DNA of 64,000 nt from contig NZ_CP135921.1 in NCBI RefSeq assembly GCF_032397745.1, positions 7,924,501-7,988,500 of the forward strand. Direction: 5' to 3'. The notes under the pieces were generated by a model. It made no database searches. It was not told the DNA's origin and saw only the letters and a program-made list of their open reading frames with translations. A program made the position numbers and the translations under genes. This stretch comes from Bradyrhizobium prioriisuperbiae. GTDB taxonomy: Bacteria > Pseudomonadota > Alphaproteobacteria > Rhizobiales > Xanthobacteraceae. Shown in pieces: positions 35,361 to 44,242 of this stretch; the stretch's first letter is position 1, and the number at the start of each line of letters is the position of its first letter.

Positions 35361-36449
35361 ATGAGCGTCACGCTCAAAGATGTGGCAAGGGCAGCACGCG
35401 TTTCGGTCAGCACGGCGTCGCGCGCGCTGGGCGGCGGCGGACTTGCCAGCGAGCGCACGCAGCAGCGTCTGGCCCGCATCGCACGTGAACTCGGATATCG
35501 TCCCAACCCCATCGCGCGCGGACTGAAGACCGGACAATCGCGGCTGGTGGGGCTCTTGGTGCATAACCTCACCAACGCATCGTTCCAGGTGATGGCCGAG
35601 GTGGTGCAGGCGCGGTTGAAGGCACTCGGCTACCAGATGCTGCTGTGCATCGGCGGCGACGATCCGCAGCAGGAGAGCGACACGCTGACCACCCTCGCCG
35701 ATCACCGCGTCGACGGGCTGATCGTCGTTCCCACCGGCAAGAACGGCGCGCAGTTGACGGCGCTGGCGCAGGACATTCCGATCGTCTGCCTGGTACGCCG
35801 CGACAATGACACCGACCTCGAAACCGTGCTCGCCGACGACCCGCAGGGGGCTTATCTCGGCACACGCTACCTGATCGAGCTCGGGCACCGGCGCATCGGC
35901 TTCATTGTCGGCCGTCCGGACGCGACGTCCGGACGCGAGCGGTTATCGGGTTATATCCGCGCCATGCGCGAGGCCTCGCTTCCCGTGGACAACAGCTTGA
36001 TTCATCCCGGCCATTTCGTGCCGGAAACCGGCGCCACCGCCTGCCGCAAGCTCTTGGACCTCGCAGAGCCGCCCAGCGCGATCTTCGTCGCCAATCATGA
36101 GGCGACGCTCGGCGTGCTGCGCGTGACGGCCGAACGGAACCTGTCGATTCCCAATGAGCTCTCGCTGCTCTGCTACGAGGACATGCCCTGGTTCGAATGG
36201 CATCGCCCGGCCATCAGCATCGTGGACAACGGCGCACGCGATCTCGCCAACCTCGCCGTCGACCGCTTGCTGCAACGCATGGATGCCAAGGGGAACGGCA
36301 ATGACGGCGTGCGCGAATACCGGGTCGGTGCCCGGCTGGTGAAGCGCGACTCCTGCCGCCCGTTCGAGCCCTCCGCAGCGGATGCATCGAAATCATTGCA
36401 ACCATCAAAATCATCCAAGTCCAGATCGTCCAAATCGAAATCTTTGTAA
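35361..36449 (+). CDS. LacI-family transcriptional regulator with Ser/Lys-rich tail (module B)
   Basis: About 362 residues from the ATG before SVTLKDVARAARVSVSTASR, the LacI HTH; the following hinge region is NPIARGLKTGQSRLVGLLV. A sugar-binding-type effector domain follows (HRVDGLIVVPTGK, LGHRRIGFIVGRPDATSGR). After the normal domain end (VKRDSCRPF) there is an extra tail of about 24 residues rich in Ser and Lys, encoded by short imperfect DNA repeats (36390-36449). It probably represses the divergent DHDPS gene and its own downstream operon through the two operators. The effector is unknown. Confidence 0.92.
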   Translation: MSVTLKDVARAARVSVSTASRALGGGGLASERTQQRLARIARELGYRPNPIARGLKTGQSRLVGLLVHNLTNASFQVMAEVVQARLKALGYQMLLCIGGDDPQQESDTLTTLADHRVDGLIVVPTGKNGAQLTALAQDIPIVCLVRRDNDTDLETVLADDPQGAYLGTRYLIELGHRRIGFIVGRPDATSGRERLSGYIRAMREASLPVDNSLIHPGHFVPETGATACRKLLDLAEPPSAIFVANHEATLGVLRVTAERNLSIPNELSLLCYEDMPWFEWHRPAISIVDNGARDLANLAVDRLLQRMDAKGNGNDGVREYRVGARLVKRDSCRPFEPSAADASKSLQPSKSSKSRSSKSKSL

Positions 36450-36479
36450 TCCAGATCTTCCCAATTCAAGGCTGACCGC

Positions 36480-36848
36480 ATGCCCTATGTCGAAGTTCTC
36501 GCACCATCCGCCCCGCCTGAACACAAGGCCGCGCTGGCGAAATCCGTCACCGACAGCCTGATGTCGGCCTTCAATGTCGGCGCCGAGACCGTCACGCTTT
36601 ATTTCCTGCCGATCGTGCCCGGCGACTACGCCCATGCCGGCGAGATGGGCGCACAGGGCGCCGGCCAGCGCATCCTGCTCAAGGTGCATGCCTTCCGCCG
36701 CACCGAGGCCGCGCGCCGCGCCGCCGCCGCGGCACTGACGCGCAGCGTCTGCACCGCCTATGGCGTGCCGGCCGACGACGTCGCCATCTACTTCCTCGAC
36801 CGGGACAAGAACGAGGTCGCCCACGCTTCCATTCTTGCCAGCGACTGA
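36480..36848 (+). CDS. Tautomerase-superfamily protein (tandem 4-oxalocrotonate-tautomerase-like repeats)
   Basis: 122 residues starting MPYVEVLAP; after Met removal Pro1 would be the catalytic base of the superfamily. Two beta-alpha-beta units are visible (about 1-60 and 65-122; EVLAPSAPPEHKAALAKSV and LKVHAFRRTEAARRAAAAA), like a fused dimer. The second unit lacks its own terminal proline. It probably ketonises or isomerises an enol intermediate in module B. It lies 30 nt after lacI and 15 nt before the acyl-CoA dehydrogenase. Confidence 0.82.
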   Translation: MPYVEVLAPSAPPEHKAALAKSVTDSLMSAFNVGAETVTLYFLPIVPGDYAHAGEMGAQGAGQRILLKVHAFRRTEAARRAAAAALTRSVCTAYGVPADDVAIYFLDRDKNEVAHASILASD

Positions 36849-36863
36849 GGACAGCGACACGCC

Positions 36864-38006
36864 ATGGACCGTTTCTATACCGACGACCAGAAGGCGCTGC
36901 GCGACACCGCACGGCGCTTCGCCCAAACCGCGATCCTGCCGCGCGCCGCCGCGATCGACCGCGACGACCGTTTCGACCGCGCGCTCTACAAGGGCATGGC
37001 CGACCTCGGCCTGTTCGGCATCTGCCTGCGCGAGGGCGCGGGCGGCGCGGGCCTCGATGCCGTTGCCGCCTGCATCGCCATGGAGGAACTGGCGCGCTGC
37101 TCCGGCGCGGTCGCCAATGCCTTCGCGATCCCCGTCGAAGCCGTGCTGTTCTTCGACCAGCACGGCACCGAGGCGCACAAGGCGCTGATTCCGCAGATCC
37201 TCAGCGGCGACATCATTCCCGCCACCGCCGTCTCCGAGCCCGACCACGGCTCCGACGTCGCCGGCATCCGGACGACGGCCACCCGCGACGGCAATGGCTG
37301 GCTGCTCAACGGCACCAAGGCCTGGGTGACGCTGGGCGGCGTCGCTGACCGCATCATGGTGTTCGCCCGCACCAGTGCGGACGCCGGGCACCGCGCCATC
37401 TCCTGCCTGCTGGTCGACGGCGCGCTACCGGGCATCACGCGCGGCAAAAACGAAGAATTGCTGGGCATGCACGGACTGGAGGATTGCCAAGTCACCTTCT
37501 CCGACGTGCGGCTGCCGGCCGATTGCATCATGGGCCCGGAGAACCAGGCCTTCAAGATGGCCATGAGCAATTTCAATTTCAGCCGGCTGATGATGGCCGC
37601 GATGGCGCTCGGCATGGCGCAGGCCGCGTTCGAGGATGCCACCGCCTATGCCAAAACGCGCAAGCAGTTCGGCCAGGCGATCATCGGCTTCCAGGCGGTG
37701 CAGTTCATGCTCGCCGACATGGCCACCGACATCGCCGCCGCACGCCTCCTGATCCACCACGCCGCACGCCTGCACGACGCCGGCCATCCCATCGCCAAGG
37801 AGGCCGCGCAGGCCAAGCTGTTCACCACCGACATGGCCATGAAGCATGTGTCGAACGCACTGCAGATCCACGGCGGCAACGGCTATTCGCGCGAATACCG
37901 CATCGAGCGCCTGTTCCGCGATGTGCGCCTTGCCCAGATCTACGAGGGCACCAACCAGATCCAGCGCCTGATCATCGCCCGCCAGGTCGAAAAAGAGGCT
38001 GCGTGA
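36864..38006 (+). CDS. Acyl-CoA dehydrogenase (module B)
   Basis: 380 residues with AVSEPDHGSDVAGI, WLLNGTKAWVTLGG, KTRKQFGQAIIGFQAVQ, QIHGGNGYSREYRIERLF and IYEGTNQIQRLIIARQ, where the Glu in YEGT is the usual catalytic base. It is FAD-dependent and oxidises acyl-CoA to enoyl-CoA, passing electrons to ETF. It is the module B counterpart of the gene at 30798-31961, but that one has Asp at the catalytic-Glu position. Confidence 0.94.
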   Translation: MDRFYTDDQKALRDTARRFAQTAILPRAAAIDRDDRFDRALYKGMADLGLFGICLREGAGGAGLDAVAACIAMEELARCSGAVANAFAIPVEAVLFFDQHGTEAHKALIPQILSGDIIPATAVSEPDHGSDVAGIRTTATRDGNGWLLNGTKAWVTLGGVADRIMVFARTSADAGHRAISCLLVDGALPGITRGKNEELLGMHGLEDCQVTFSDVRLPADCIMGPENQAFKMAMSNFNFSRLMMAAMALGMAQAAFEDATAYAKTRKQFGQAIIGFQAVQFMLADMATDIAAARLLIHHAARLHDAGHPIAKEAAQAKLFTTDMAMKHVSNALQIHGGNGYSREYRIERLFRDVRLAQIYEGTNQIQRLIIARQVEKEAA

Positions 38007-38022
38007 TGGGGAGCCGACGCGC

Positions 38023-39606
38023 ATGCTGAGTATCATCACCGCAGCGGAGGCCGCGGGCCTGATCCGCGATGCCGACACGCTGATTGTCGGCGGCAATGGC
38101 GGCACCGGCGTGGCGGAAGCCGTGCTCGATGCGCTGGAGCAGCGTTTCCTCGGCGGCGCGGGACCACACAGGCTGACGCTGATCAACATCACCGGCGTCG
38201 GCGCCGTGACCGAGAAAGGCCTGTGCCACCTCGCCCATGAGGGCATGATCGCGCGGGTGATCGGCGGCAATTTCGGGCTGCAAGTGCCGTTCATGCGGCT
38301 GGTGCGCGACGAACTGATCGACGCTTACAACTTTCCGCAAGGCGTGATGAGCCAGCTCTGCCGCGCCATGGCGGCCAAACATCCCGGCGTGCTCACTCAC
38401 GTGGGCCTCGACACCTACATGGATCCGCGCCAGGACGGCGGCCGCATGAATGCGCGCACCACCGCGCCGCTGGTCGACCTGGTCGAATTGCAGGGACAAC
38501 AGTGGCTGCTGTATCGCGTGCCGGCCTCGCCTGACGTCGCCATCATCCGCGGCACCTCGGCGGATGAGGACGGCTACATCAGCATGGAGCACGAGGGCAC
38601 CACGCGCGAGGATCTCTCGATCGCGCAAGCGGTGCACAACGCCGGCGGCACGGTGATCTGCCAGGTGAAGCGGATCGTCGAGCGCGGCTCGATACATCCG
38701 CAGATGGTCAAGATTCCCGGCTTCCTGATCGACCATGTGGTGCTCGAGCCCGACCAGATGCAGACCTATGGCACCGCGCACGATCCCGCCCGCTGCGGCG
38801 AGACGCGGGTGCCGGTGGCGATGATCGCACCCGATCCGCTCACCCAGCGGCGGGTGATTGCGCGGCGCGCCGCCTTCGAGCTGCGTCCGCGCGACGTGGT
38901 CAATCTCGGCGTCGGCATTTCGGCTATGATCCCCAATGTCGCGGCGGAGGAAGGCATCGAGGACCTGATCACGCTGACGGTGGAATCGGGCGTGGTGGGC
39001 GGCGTGCCCGGACACGCGCGCGAATTCGGCACCGCCATCAATCCGCGCGCCATCCTCGACCAGGCCTACCAGTTCGATTTCTACGACGGCGGCGGGCTCT
39101 CCTGCGCCTTCCTCTCGTTCGCGGAAGTCGACGAGGGCGGCAACGTCAACGTCACCCGCTTTGGCGACCGCCGGGACGGCTCGGGCGGCTTCATCGACAT
39201 CACGCAAAATGCCAGGCGGCTGATCTTCAGCGGCACCATGACCGGCGGCAAGTTCGATATCGGCGTCGAGAACAGCCGCCTCGCCATACGCCGCGACGGC
39301 GCCTTCCGCAAGTTCGTGCCCCAGGTCGGCCAGATCAGCTTCAGCGCAGCGCTGGCGGCGCGGCGCGGCCAGGACGTAACCTTCATCACCGAGCGCGCCG
39401 TCTTCCAGCTGGAAAACGGCGGCATCACCCTGACCGAAATCGCGCCGGGCGCACGGCTGGAAGAGGACGTGCTCGCGCACATGGGCTTCCGTCCCTGCAT
39501 CAGCCCGGACCTCCGTGACATGGACTCGCGCATCTTCCGGCCCGGACCGATGGGCATCCGCCAGAGCTTCATCGCCCTGCCCGCGCGGCAGCGCAAGGTG
39601 GCGTGA
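38023..39606 (+). CDS. Family I acyl-CoA:carboxylate CoA-transferase, fused alpha-beta chain
   Basis: 527 residues. The alpha half has a glycine-rich LIVGGNGGTGVAEAVLDALE; the beta half carries the catalytic Glu in LTVESGVVGGVPG, followed by QFDFYDGGGLSCAFLSFAEV. Length and order match single-chain propionate/acetoacetate CoA-transferases (Pct/YdiF type). It would swap CoA between acyl-CoA and a free acid, activating the module B substrate. Module A uses an unrelated family III enzyme for the equivalent step. Its stop is followed at once by the MaoC gene. Confidence 0.92.
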   Translation: MLSIITAAEAAGLIRDADTLIVGGNGGTGVAEAVLDALEQRFLGGAGPHRLTLINITGVGAVTEKGLCHLAHEGMIARVIGGNFGLQVPFMRLVRDELIDAYNFPQGVMSQLCRAMAAKHPGVLTHVGLDTYMDPRQDGGRMNARTTAPLVDLVELQGQQWLLYRVPASPDVAIIRGTSADEDGYISMEHEGTTREDLSIAQAVHNAGGTVICQVKRIVERGSIHPQMVKIPGFLIDHVVLEPDQMQTYGTAHDPARCGETRVPVAMIAPDPLTQRRVIARRAAFELRPRDVVNLGVGISAMIPNVAAEEGIEDLITLTVESGVVGGVPGHAREFGTAINPRAILDQAYQFDFYDGGGLSCAFLSFAEVDEGGNVNVTRFGDRRDGSGGFIDITQNARRLIFSGTMTGGKFDIGVENSRLAIRRDGAFRKFVPQVGQISFSAALAARRGQDVTFITERAVFQLENGGITLTEIAPGARLEEDVLAHMGFRPCISPDLRDMDSRIFRPGPMGIRQSFIALPARQRKVA

Positions 39607-39617
39607 GGGACGATGCC

Positions 39618-40103
39618 ATGAGCGATACCCGCACCGCATCGATCAACCTCCGCTACGAAGACATCGAACTGGGCATGCAGTTTCAGAGCGCGGAGCACAC
39701 CGTGACGCCGGCGGATATCGCAGGCTTCGCCGACGTCACCCGCGACCATCATCCACTGCACCTCGACGATGCCTACGCCCGCTCGCGCGGCTTTCCGGCC
39801 GTGATCGCGCATGGATTGTTCGGCCTGTCGCTAATGGAAGGGCTGAAGTCGGAGTTGAAGCTTTACGAGGAAACCTCGGTCGCCTCGCTCGGCTGGGACG
39901 AGGTCCACTTCAAGGCCCCCGTCGTCGCCGGAGATCGATTGCGCGTGCGCTTTCAGTTTGTCGAGAAGCGGCCGACCCGCAATCCGGCACGCGGGATCGT
40001 CATCGAAGCGCTGGACTTGATCAACCAGCGCAACGAGGTGGTGACGGAAGCCCGCCACACCTCACTGATCCTGACCCGGCAGCCGGATCACGACGCAAGC
40101 TAA
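39618..40103 (+). CDS. MaoC-like enoyl-CoA hydratase (module B)
   Basis: 161 residues from ATG 39618 (SDTRTASINLRYEDIELG); a GTG at 39603 overlaps the preceding gene. The dyad motif is intact: GFADVTRDHHPLHLDDAYA, then FPAVIAHGLFGLSLMEGL. It hydrates the enoyl-CoA made by the linked dehydrogenase. Unlike module A there is only one MaoC gene here, so this one probably works as a homodimer. Confidence 0.9.
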   Translation: MSDTRTASINLRYEDIELGMQFQSAEHTVTPADIAGFADVTRDHHPLHLDDAYARSRGFPAVIAHGLFGLSLMEGLKSELKLYEETSVASLGWDEVHFKAPVVAGDRLRVRFQFVEKRPTRNPARGIVIEALDLINQRNEVVTEARHTSLILTRQPDHDAS

Positions 40104-40178
40104 GGCGACAACGAAAAAGACTGCGAGAGCGGAGAACGCCTCCTTTAGCCATCCACGTTTTTGCACAGGAGTTCACGC

Positions 40179-41015
40179 ATGCGATTGCTTACAACCTTCT
40201 CCACTTTGGCTGTCCTGATCGGCCTTGCCGGCGCGGCGCAGGCCCAGAGCTGCACACCGAAAGTGCCGGCCTCCAGCCTGATCGAGGCCGGCAAGTGGCA
40301 GATGTCGATCAATCCGACGCTGCCGCCGCAGCAGTTCGTCGACGACAAGGGCGAACTGCAGGGGCTCAATGTCGAGCTCGCCAGGGAAATCGCCAAGCGC
40401 ATCTGCCTGGAGCCGGTGTTCTTGCGGATGGACTTCCCGCCGATGATTCCGGCCTTGCGCAGCGGCCGCTTCGACGCCATCAACACCGGTCTCTTTTGGA
40501 CCGAGGAGCGCTCGAAGATGCTGTACCTCGTGCCCTATGCGATCCAGGCGATCAGCATCTACACCGATCCCGCCTCCCCCCTGAAACTCGAAAAATTCGA
40601 GGATCTCGCCGGCCGCATCGTCGGCGTCGAGTCCGCCACCTACACCGAGCGCAAGGCGCGCGAGTTCAACACAGAGATGGTAGCGAAAGGCCTCAAGGGG
40701 ATCGACCTTCGCACCTTCACGACCGTGACGGCGACCTCGGCGGCGTTGCGTGCCGGACAACTCGAGGCGGCGCTCAACATCAATGAGACCGCCAACTCGC
40801 TGGAGCAGCGCGGCATCGCCAAGATCTGGGTCAGGGACATCGCCGGCACCGACATCACCTTCGCCTTCCGCGACAAGCTGCTTGCGCAGGCAGTGGCGGA
40901 CGCGCTGACCGCAATCCGCGCCGACGGCACCTACGACAAGCTGTTCGAGAAGTTCGGCATGACCAGGCTGAAAGCCCCGGCCTTCGCCATCCGCGGTGAC
41001 GGGCCGACCAACTAA
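40179..41015 (+). CDS. Polar amino acid-type ABC substrate-binding protein, orphan (module B)
   Basis: About 278 residues with signal peptide RLLTTFSTLAVLIGLAGAAQ (cleavage after AQA). ATG 40179 has AGGAG 8 nt upstream. It is a family 3 solute-binding protein with LQGLNVELAREIAKRICLEP and FWTEERSKMLYLVPYAIQAI, a clear paralogue of the protein at 27706-28548. No permease or ATPase follows; the next genes are on the other strand. It probably docks on the module A transporter (26163-27688) or a distant one. It is the last gene of the module B operon. Confidence 0.9.
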   Translation: MRLLTTFSTLAVLIGLAGAAQAQSCTPKVPASSLIEAGKWQMSINPTLPPQQFVDDKGELQGLNVELAREIAKRICLEPVFLRMDFPPMIPALRSGRFDAINTGLFWTEERSKMLYLVPYAIQAISIYTDPASPLKLEKFEDLAGRIVGVESATYTERKAREFNTEMVAKGLKGIDLRTFTTVTATSAALRAGQLEAALNINETANSLEQRGIAKIWVRDIAGTDITFAFRDKLLAQAVADALTAIRADGTYDKLFEKFGMTRLKAPAFAIRGDGPTN

Positions 41016-41060
41016 CGGACCGCAGCCGCTTCCATCGGTCAATCGCCCCCCGCCCCCAGG

Positions 41061-42476
41061 CTACGGCCTGCGCGGCGGTGCGGCATATTGCGAGGCCTCG
41101 CGCGCCAGATGCTGCCCGGCCCCCTTGCGGCCGACCAGTTCGCCATCCACCACCACGACTTCACCGCGCACCAGTATCGTGACCGGCCAGCCGGTGACGC
41201 GCAGTCCCTCATACGGCGTGTAGTCCGCGCCGTGATGCAGGATGTCCTGGCCGATCGTGACCTCGCGGGTCGGATCCCAGATGGCGATATCGGCGTCGGA
41301 GCCGACCGCAATGGTCCCCTTGCGCGGATAGAGGCCGTAGGTCTTGGCATGGTTGGTCGCCGACAGCGCGACAAACCGGTTCAGATCGATGCGGCCCTTG
41401 ACCACGCCTTCCGAGAACAGGATCGGCAGCCGCGTTTCCACACCGGGAATGCCGTTCGGCACCCAGCGGAAGCTGGTGCGCCCCTTGGGAACGAGCTTGC
41501 CGGTGGTGTCGTAGCGGAACGGGCAGTGATCCGAGGAGAACACGCTGAACACACCTTGCTGCAGCCCTTCCCAGCAGGCGACCTGGCTCGCGGCATCACG
41601 CGGCGGCGGGCTGCAGACATACTTGGTGCCCTCCATGTTGAGCCCCTCCATGTCCTTCTCGGTCAGCACGAGATATTGCGGACAGGTCTCGCCGAACACT
41701 TTCAGGCCGCGCTGCTGGGCCCGGCGGATTTCCTCCATGGCCTCGCGGTTGGAGACATGGACGATCATGACAGGCACGTCGATCAGCTCAGCCAGCGCGA
41801 TGGCGCGATGGGTGGCTTCGCGCTCCACCGGGATCGGCCGCGACGCGCCGTGGTAGTGCGGCGCGGTCTTCCCTGCCCGCTCCAGCCGGTCGGTGAGAAA
41901 GCGGATGGCATCGAAATTCTCGGCGTGCACCATGACCAGCGCCCCGGTCTCGCGGGCAACCGACATCACTTCGAGAATTTGCCGGTCGCTCAGCGCCAGG
42001 TCCTCGTAGGTCATGAACACCTTGAACGAGGAGTAGCCGTCCTTGATCAGGGCCGGCAGTTCCTGTCCCAGCACCTGCTCGGTCGGATCGGAGATGATGA
42101 GGTGGAAGCTGACGTCGACATAGCAGTTGCCGTCGGCCTTGGCGTGATAATCGATGACCGCCTGGCGCAGGCTTTGGCCACGCTCCTGCATGCAAAACGG
42201 CAAGAGCGTGGTGTTGCCGCCGAACGCGGCCGCGCGCGTGCCGCTCTCGAAATCGTCGGCCATGACGATGCCGGGTCCGCTGGGCTGGGCAATATGCACA
42301 TGGCTGTCGATGCCGCCGGGCAGCACCAGCCGGCCGGTGGCGTCGATAACCTGGCGGGCAGCGCCGAGATCGTGTCCGAGGGTGGCGATGCGGCCATCGG
42401 TGATGCCGACGTCGCAGGTGAAGGTGTCAGACGCCGTCGCTACAGTGCCGCCGCGGATGATCGTGTCGAATGTCAT
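41061..42476 (-). CDS. Dihydropyrimidinase/D-hydantoinase family amidohydrolase
   Basis: About 471 residues from the ATG before TFDTIIRGGTVATAS; an in-frame upstream start adds 14 residues. Metal ligands are present: GGIDSHVHI (HxH), carbamylatable Lys in SSFKVFMTYEDL, HAEN and VHVSNREA histidines, and SSDHCPF Asp. It hydrolyses cyclic amides such as hydantoins or dihydropyrimidines to N-carbamoyl acids in the cytoplasm. It follows the racemase gene by 38 nt in a gntR-racemase-hydantoinase operon. No N-carbamoylase is adjacent. Confidence 0.92.
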   Translation of the reverse strand: MTFDTIIRGGTVATASDTFTCDVGITDGRIATLGHDLGAARQVIDATGRLVLPGGIDSHVHIAQPSGPGIVMADDFESGTRAAAFGGNTTLLPFCMQERGQSLRQAVIDYHAKADGNCYVDVSFHLIISDPTEQVLGQELPALIKDGYSSFKVFMTYEDLALSDRQILEVMSVARETGALVMVHAENFDAIRFLTDRLERAGKTAPHYHGASRPIPVEREATHRAIALAELIDVPVMIVHVSNREAMEEIRRAQQRGLKVFGETCPQYLVLTEKDMEGLNMEGTKYVCSPPPRDAASQVACWEGLQQGVFSVFSSDHCPFRYDTTGKLVPKGRTSFRWVPNGIPGVETRLPILFSEGVVKGRIDLNRFVALSATNHAKTYGLYPRKGTIAVGSDADIAIWDPTREVTIGQDILHHGADYTPYEGLRVTGWPVTILVRGEVVVVDGELVGRKGAGQHLAREASQYAAPPRRP

Positions 42477-42514
42477 ATCTGGGTCCAGAGATTCCAAGTT
42501 CAAGTGGATGCCGG

Positions 42515-43279
42515 TCATCCGGCGACTGAGGGATTATCGCGGTGTTCGATCCGGATCGCCAGCTTGTCGACGAGGCCGCGGGTCGGTTTTGCCGCCGGCC
42601 GCCGGAAGGTGCCTGCAATCGCCTTGCGCGGCGCCAGCGTCACGATCGCTTCCGCCTGCTTGACCGCAGCCGCGATCGGATCGACCAGCGGCACCGCCAC
42701 ACGGTCGCGGATCTTTCCGGCGAGGCCCGCGAGCGGCGCACCACCGAGAATGACCACCTCAGCGTCATCCTCGGCCACAGCCTTGTTGGCGAGCGCGACT
42801 AGCAGCTCTTCCTTCTCGTCCTGCACGTCCGCGATCGAGGTGAACGACTGATCGAGCATGCGCACCGAACAACAGCGATCGCGCAGGCCATGCATCTCGA
42901 CGCAGTCGCGATACCAGCCGCCCAGCGCCGCGGCGAAGGTGACGATGGCGAAGCGCCGGCCAAGCATGCAGGCGGTCAGCATCGCCGCCTCCGACATGCC
43001 GACAACAGGAATGTCGAACAGCTCGCGCGCGCCGAACAGGCCGGGATCGCCGAACGCCGCGATGATCGCAGCGTCGACGTCGGTATGATGCTCGGCCAGC
43101 ATCTCCAACGCGATCGCGCCGCCGATCTGCGCTTCAGCCAGTGTCGCGATATAGGGAACACCGCGGGTCGCGGTCAGCGGCACAAGCTCGGTGCCGGGCG
43201 CGGCCGCGGCCTGCGCGGCGCCGGTCAAGCGCTCGGTCACAGCCTCAGTGGTATTCGGGTTCAGGAGCAGCAATCGCAT
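42515..43279 (-). CDS. Asp/Glu/hydantoin racemase family protein lacking both catalytic cysteines
   Basis: 254 residues starting MRLLLLNPNTTEAVTERL, a hydantoin-racemase-type N-terminus. The two places where racemases carry cysteines read IIAAFGDPGL (usually CFGDPGL or similar) and VVILGGAPLAGLAG (usually GCAG), so neither catalytic Cys is present. Either it uses other residues or it catalyses a different reaction. It is in operon with gntR (10 nt) and the hydantoinase. Confidence 0.85.
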   Translation of the reverse strand: MRLLLLNPNTTEAVTERLTGAAQAAAAPGTELVPLTATRGVPYIATLAEAQIGGAIALEMLAEHHTDVDAAIIAAFGDPGLFGARELFDIPVVGMSEAAMLTACMLGRRFAIVTFAAALGGWYRDCVEMHGLRDRCCSVRMLDQSFTSIADVQDEKEELLVALANKAVAEDDAEVVILGGAPLAGLAGKIRDRVAVPLVDPIAAAVKQAEAIVTLAPRKAIAGTFRRPAAKPTRGLVDKLAIRIEHRDNPSVAG

Positions 43280-43289
43280 CGGATTCCTT

Positions 43290-44069
43290 TCAGGCAGCGT
43301 CGGTGCGGGCCGTCGCCGGCGGCTGTTGCGCCAGCGCCTGGACGACCTCGCGACCGGTGTTCATGACATGATTGGCGAGCAGCCGCCCGGCCGTCGGCGC
43401 ATCCTGCGCCTGCAGGGCGGCCAGGATATCGCGGTGCTCCTGCACCGATTCATCCCAGCGCCGCCGCGAATCCAGCGCCGCATAACGCGCCCATTCCGCG
43501 CGCGCGATCAATCGCTCATGGGTTTCGCGCAGCAGCGGATTGCGGGCGCCGGCGACGATCGCCTGGTGCAGCGCCTGATTGAGCTGGAAGTAGGCGTCGA
43601 TGTCGTTGCCGGCAAAGTGGCGCTCCATCTCGTCCTGCATCACGCATAGCCGCTCGATCTCGGCGGCGCTCATGCGTTCGGCGGCCAATTCGGCGGCGTG
43701 ACGCTCGAGCCCGCTCAAGGTCTCGAACAAGGCGACGATCTCCTCGCTGTTCATCACGGCGACGCGAGCGCTGCGGTTCTGGCGCAACTCCACAAGGCCG
43801 GCGGCAGCAAGCAGCTTGAGCGCCTCACGCAGCGGCGTTCGCGACACGCCGATCAGCGCGCACAGCTCGGCTTCGACAAGTTCGGTGCCCTGGGCCAGTT
43901 CGCCGCCGATGATCAGCCTGCGCAGCCGCTCGACGGCGCGTTCGTGCAGGCTGACGCGGCGCAGCCGCAGATGCCGGCCGGCAGCCGTGCCGATGAGGCC
44001 CGCCTTGCGCGGACGACCACGTTTCTTGGGGGAATGTTCGCTCACGGGTGGGCGCTCCAGGACGTGCAT
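43290..44069 (-). CDS. GntR-family (FCD) transcriptional regulator with N-terminal AT-hook
   Basis: About 259 residues if translation starts at the ATG before HVLERPPVSEHS; two more in-frame starts lie upstream (44129, 44267). The N-terminus has an AT-hook-like KKRGRPRKAG, then the winged HTH (RLRRLIIGGELAQGTELVEA, LIGVSRTPLREALKLLAAAG) and an all-helical FCD ligand domain with LNQALHQAIV and EHRDILAALQAQD. It probably controls its own operon and the divergent transporter through the 44070-44242 interval. Confidence 0.88.
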   Translation of the reverse strand: MHVLERPPVSEHSPKKRGRPRKAGLIGTAAGRHLRLRRVSLHERAVERLRRLIIGGELAQGTELVEAELCALIGVSRTPLREALKLLAAAGLVELRQNRSARVAVMNSEEIVALFETLSGLERHAAELAAERMSAAEIERLCVMQDEMERHFAGNDIDAYFQLNQALHQAIVAGARNPLLRETHERLIARAEWARYAALDSRRRWDESVQEHRDILAALQAQDAPTAGRLLANHVMNTGREVVQALAQQPPATARTDAA

Positions 44070-44242
44070 TATGGCAGCGCAGAAGCTGCATCTTGCGCCC
44101 TTATAATAGACAATTACTGTTTGTTTCATAGCCACTTGGCGTAAATTGTATGCAGCATTCAAAAAATGCTTGCGGCCCGAATTTTCCCCTGCGAGGTTCA
44201 CGCACAAGCTGGCCCCACGTCCTCGTTTCGGAGGTTCGCATC
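44070..44242. promoter_or_regulatory. Shared divergent promoter region between gntR and the NitT/TauT transporter
   Basis: A 173-nt AT-rich island between divergent genes. It contains TTATAATAGACAATTAC (44100-44116) and AAATTGTATGCAGCATTC around 44145-44162; the second carries an ATTGTAT half-site of the sort bound by FCD-type GntR proteins. No perfect palindrome was found, so the operator assignment is tentative. Confidence 0.35.

Noticed and set aside
37972..39639. Minus-strand open frame of 555 codons
   Set aside because: Complement of the family I CoA-transferase gene, with low-complexity composition and no motif.
41088..42851. Long plus-strand open frame of nearly 590 codons opposite the hydantoinase and racemase genes
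   Set aside because: It is exactly antisense to two well-conserved genes, has no recognisable domain and a skewed Arg/Ala/Gly/His composition typical of complementary frames in GC-rich DNA.
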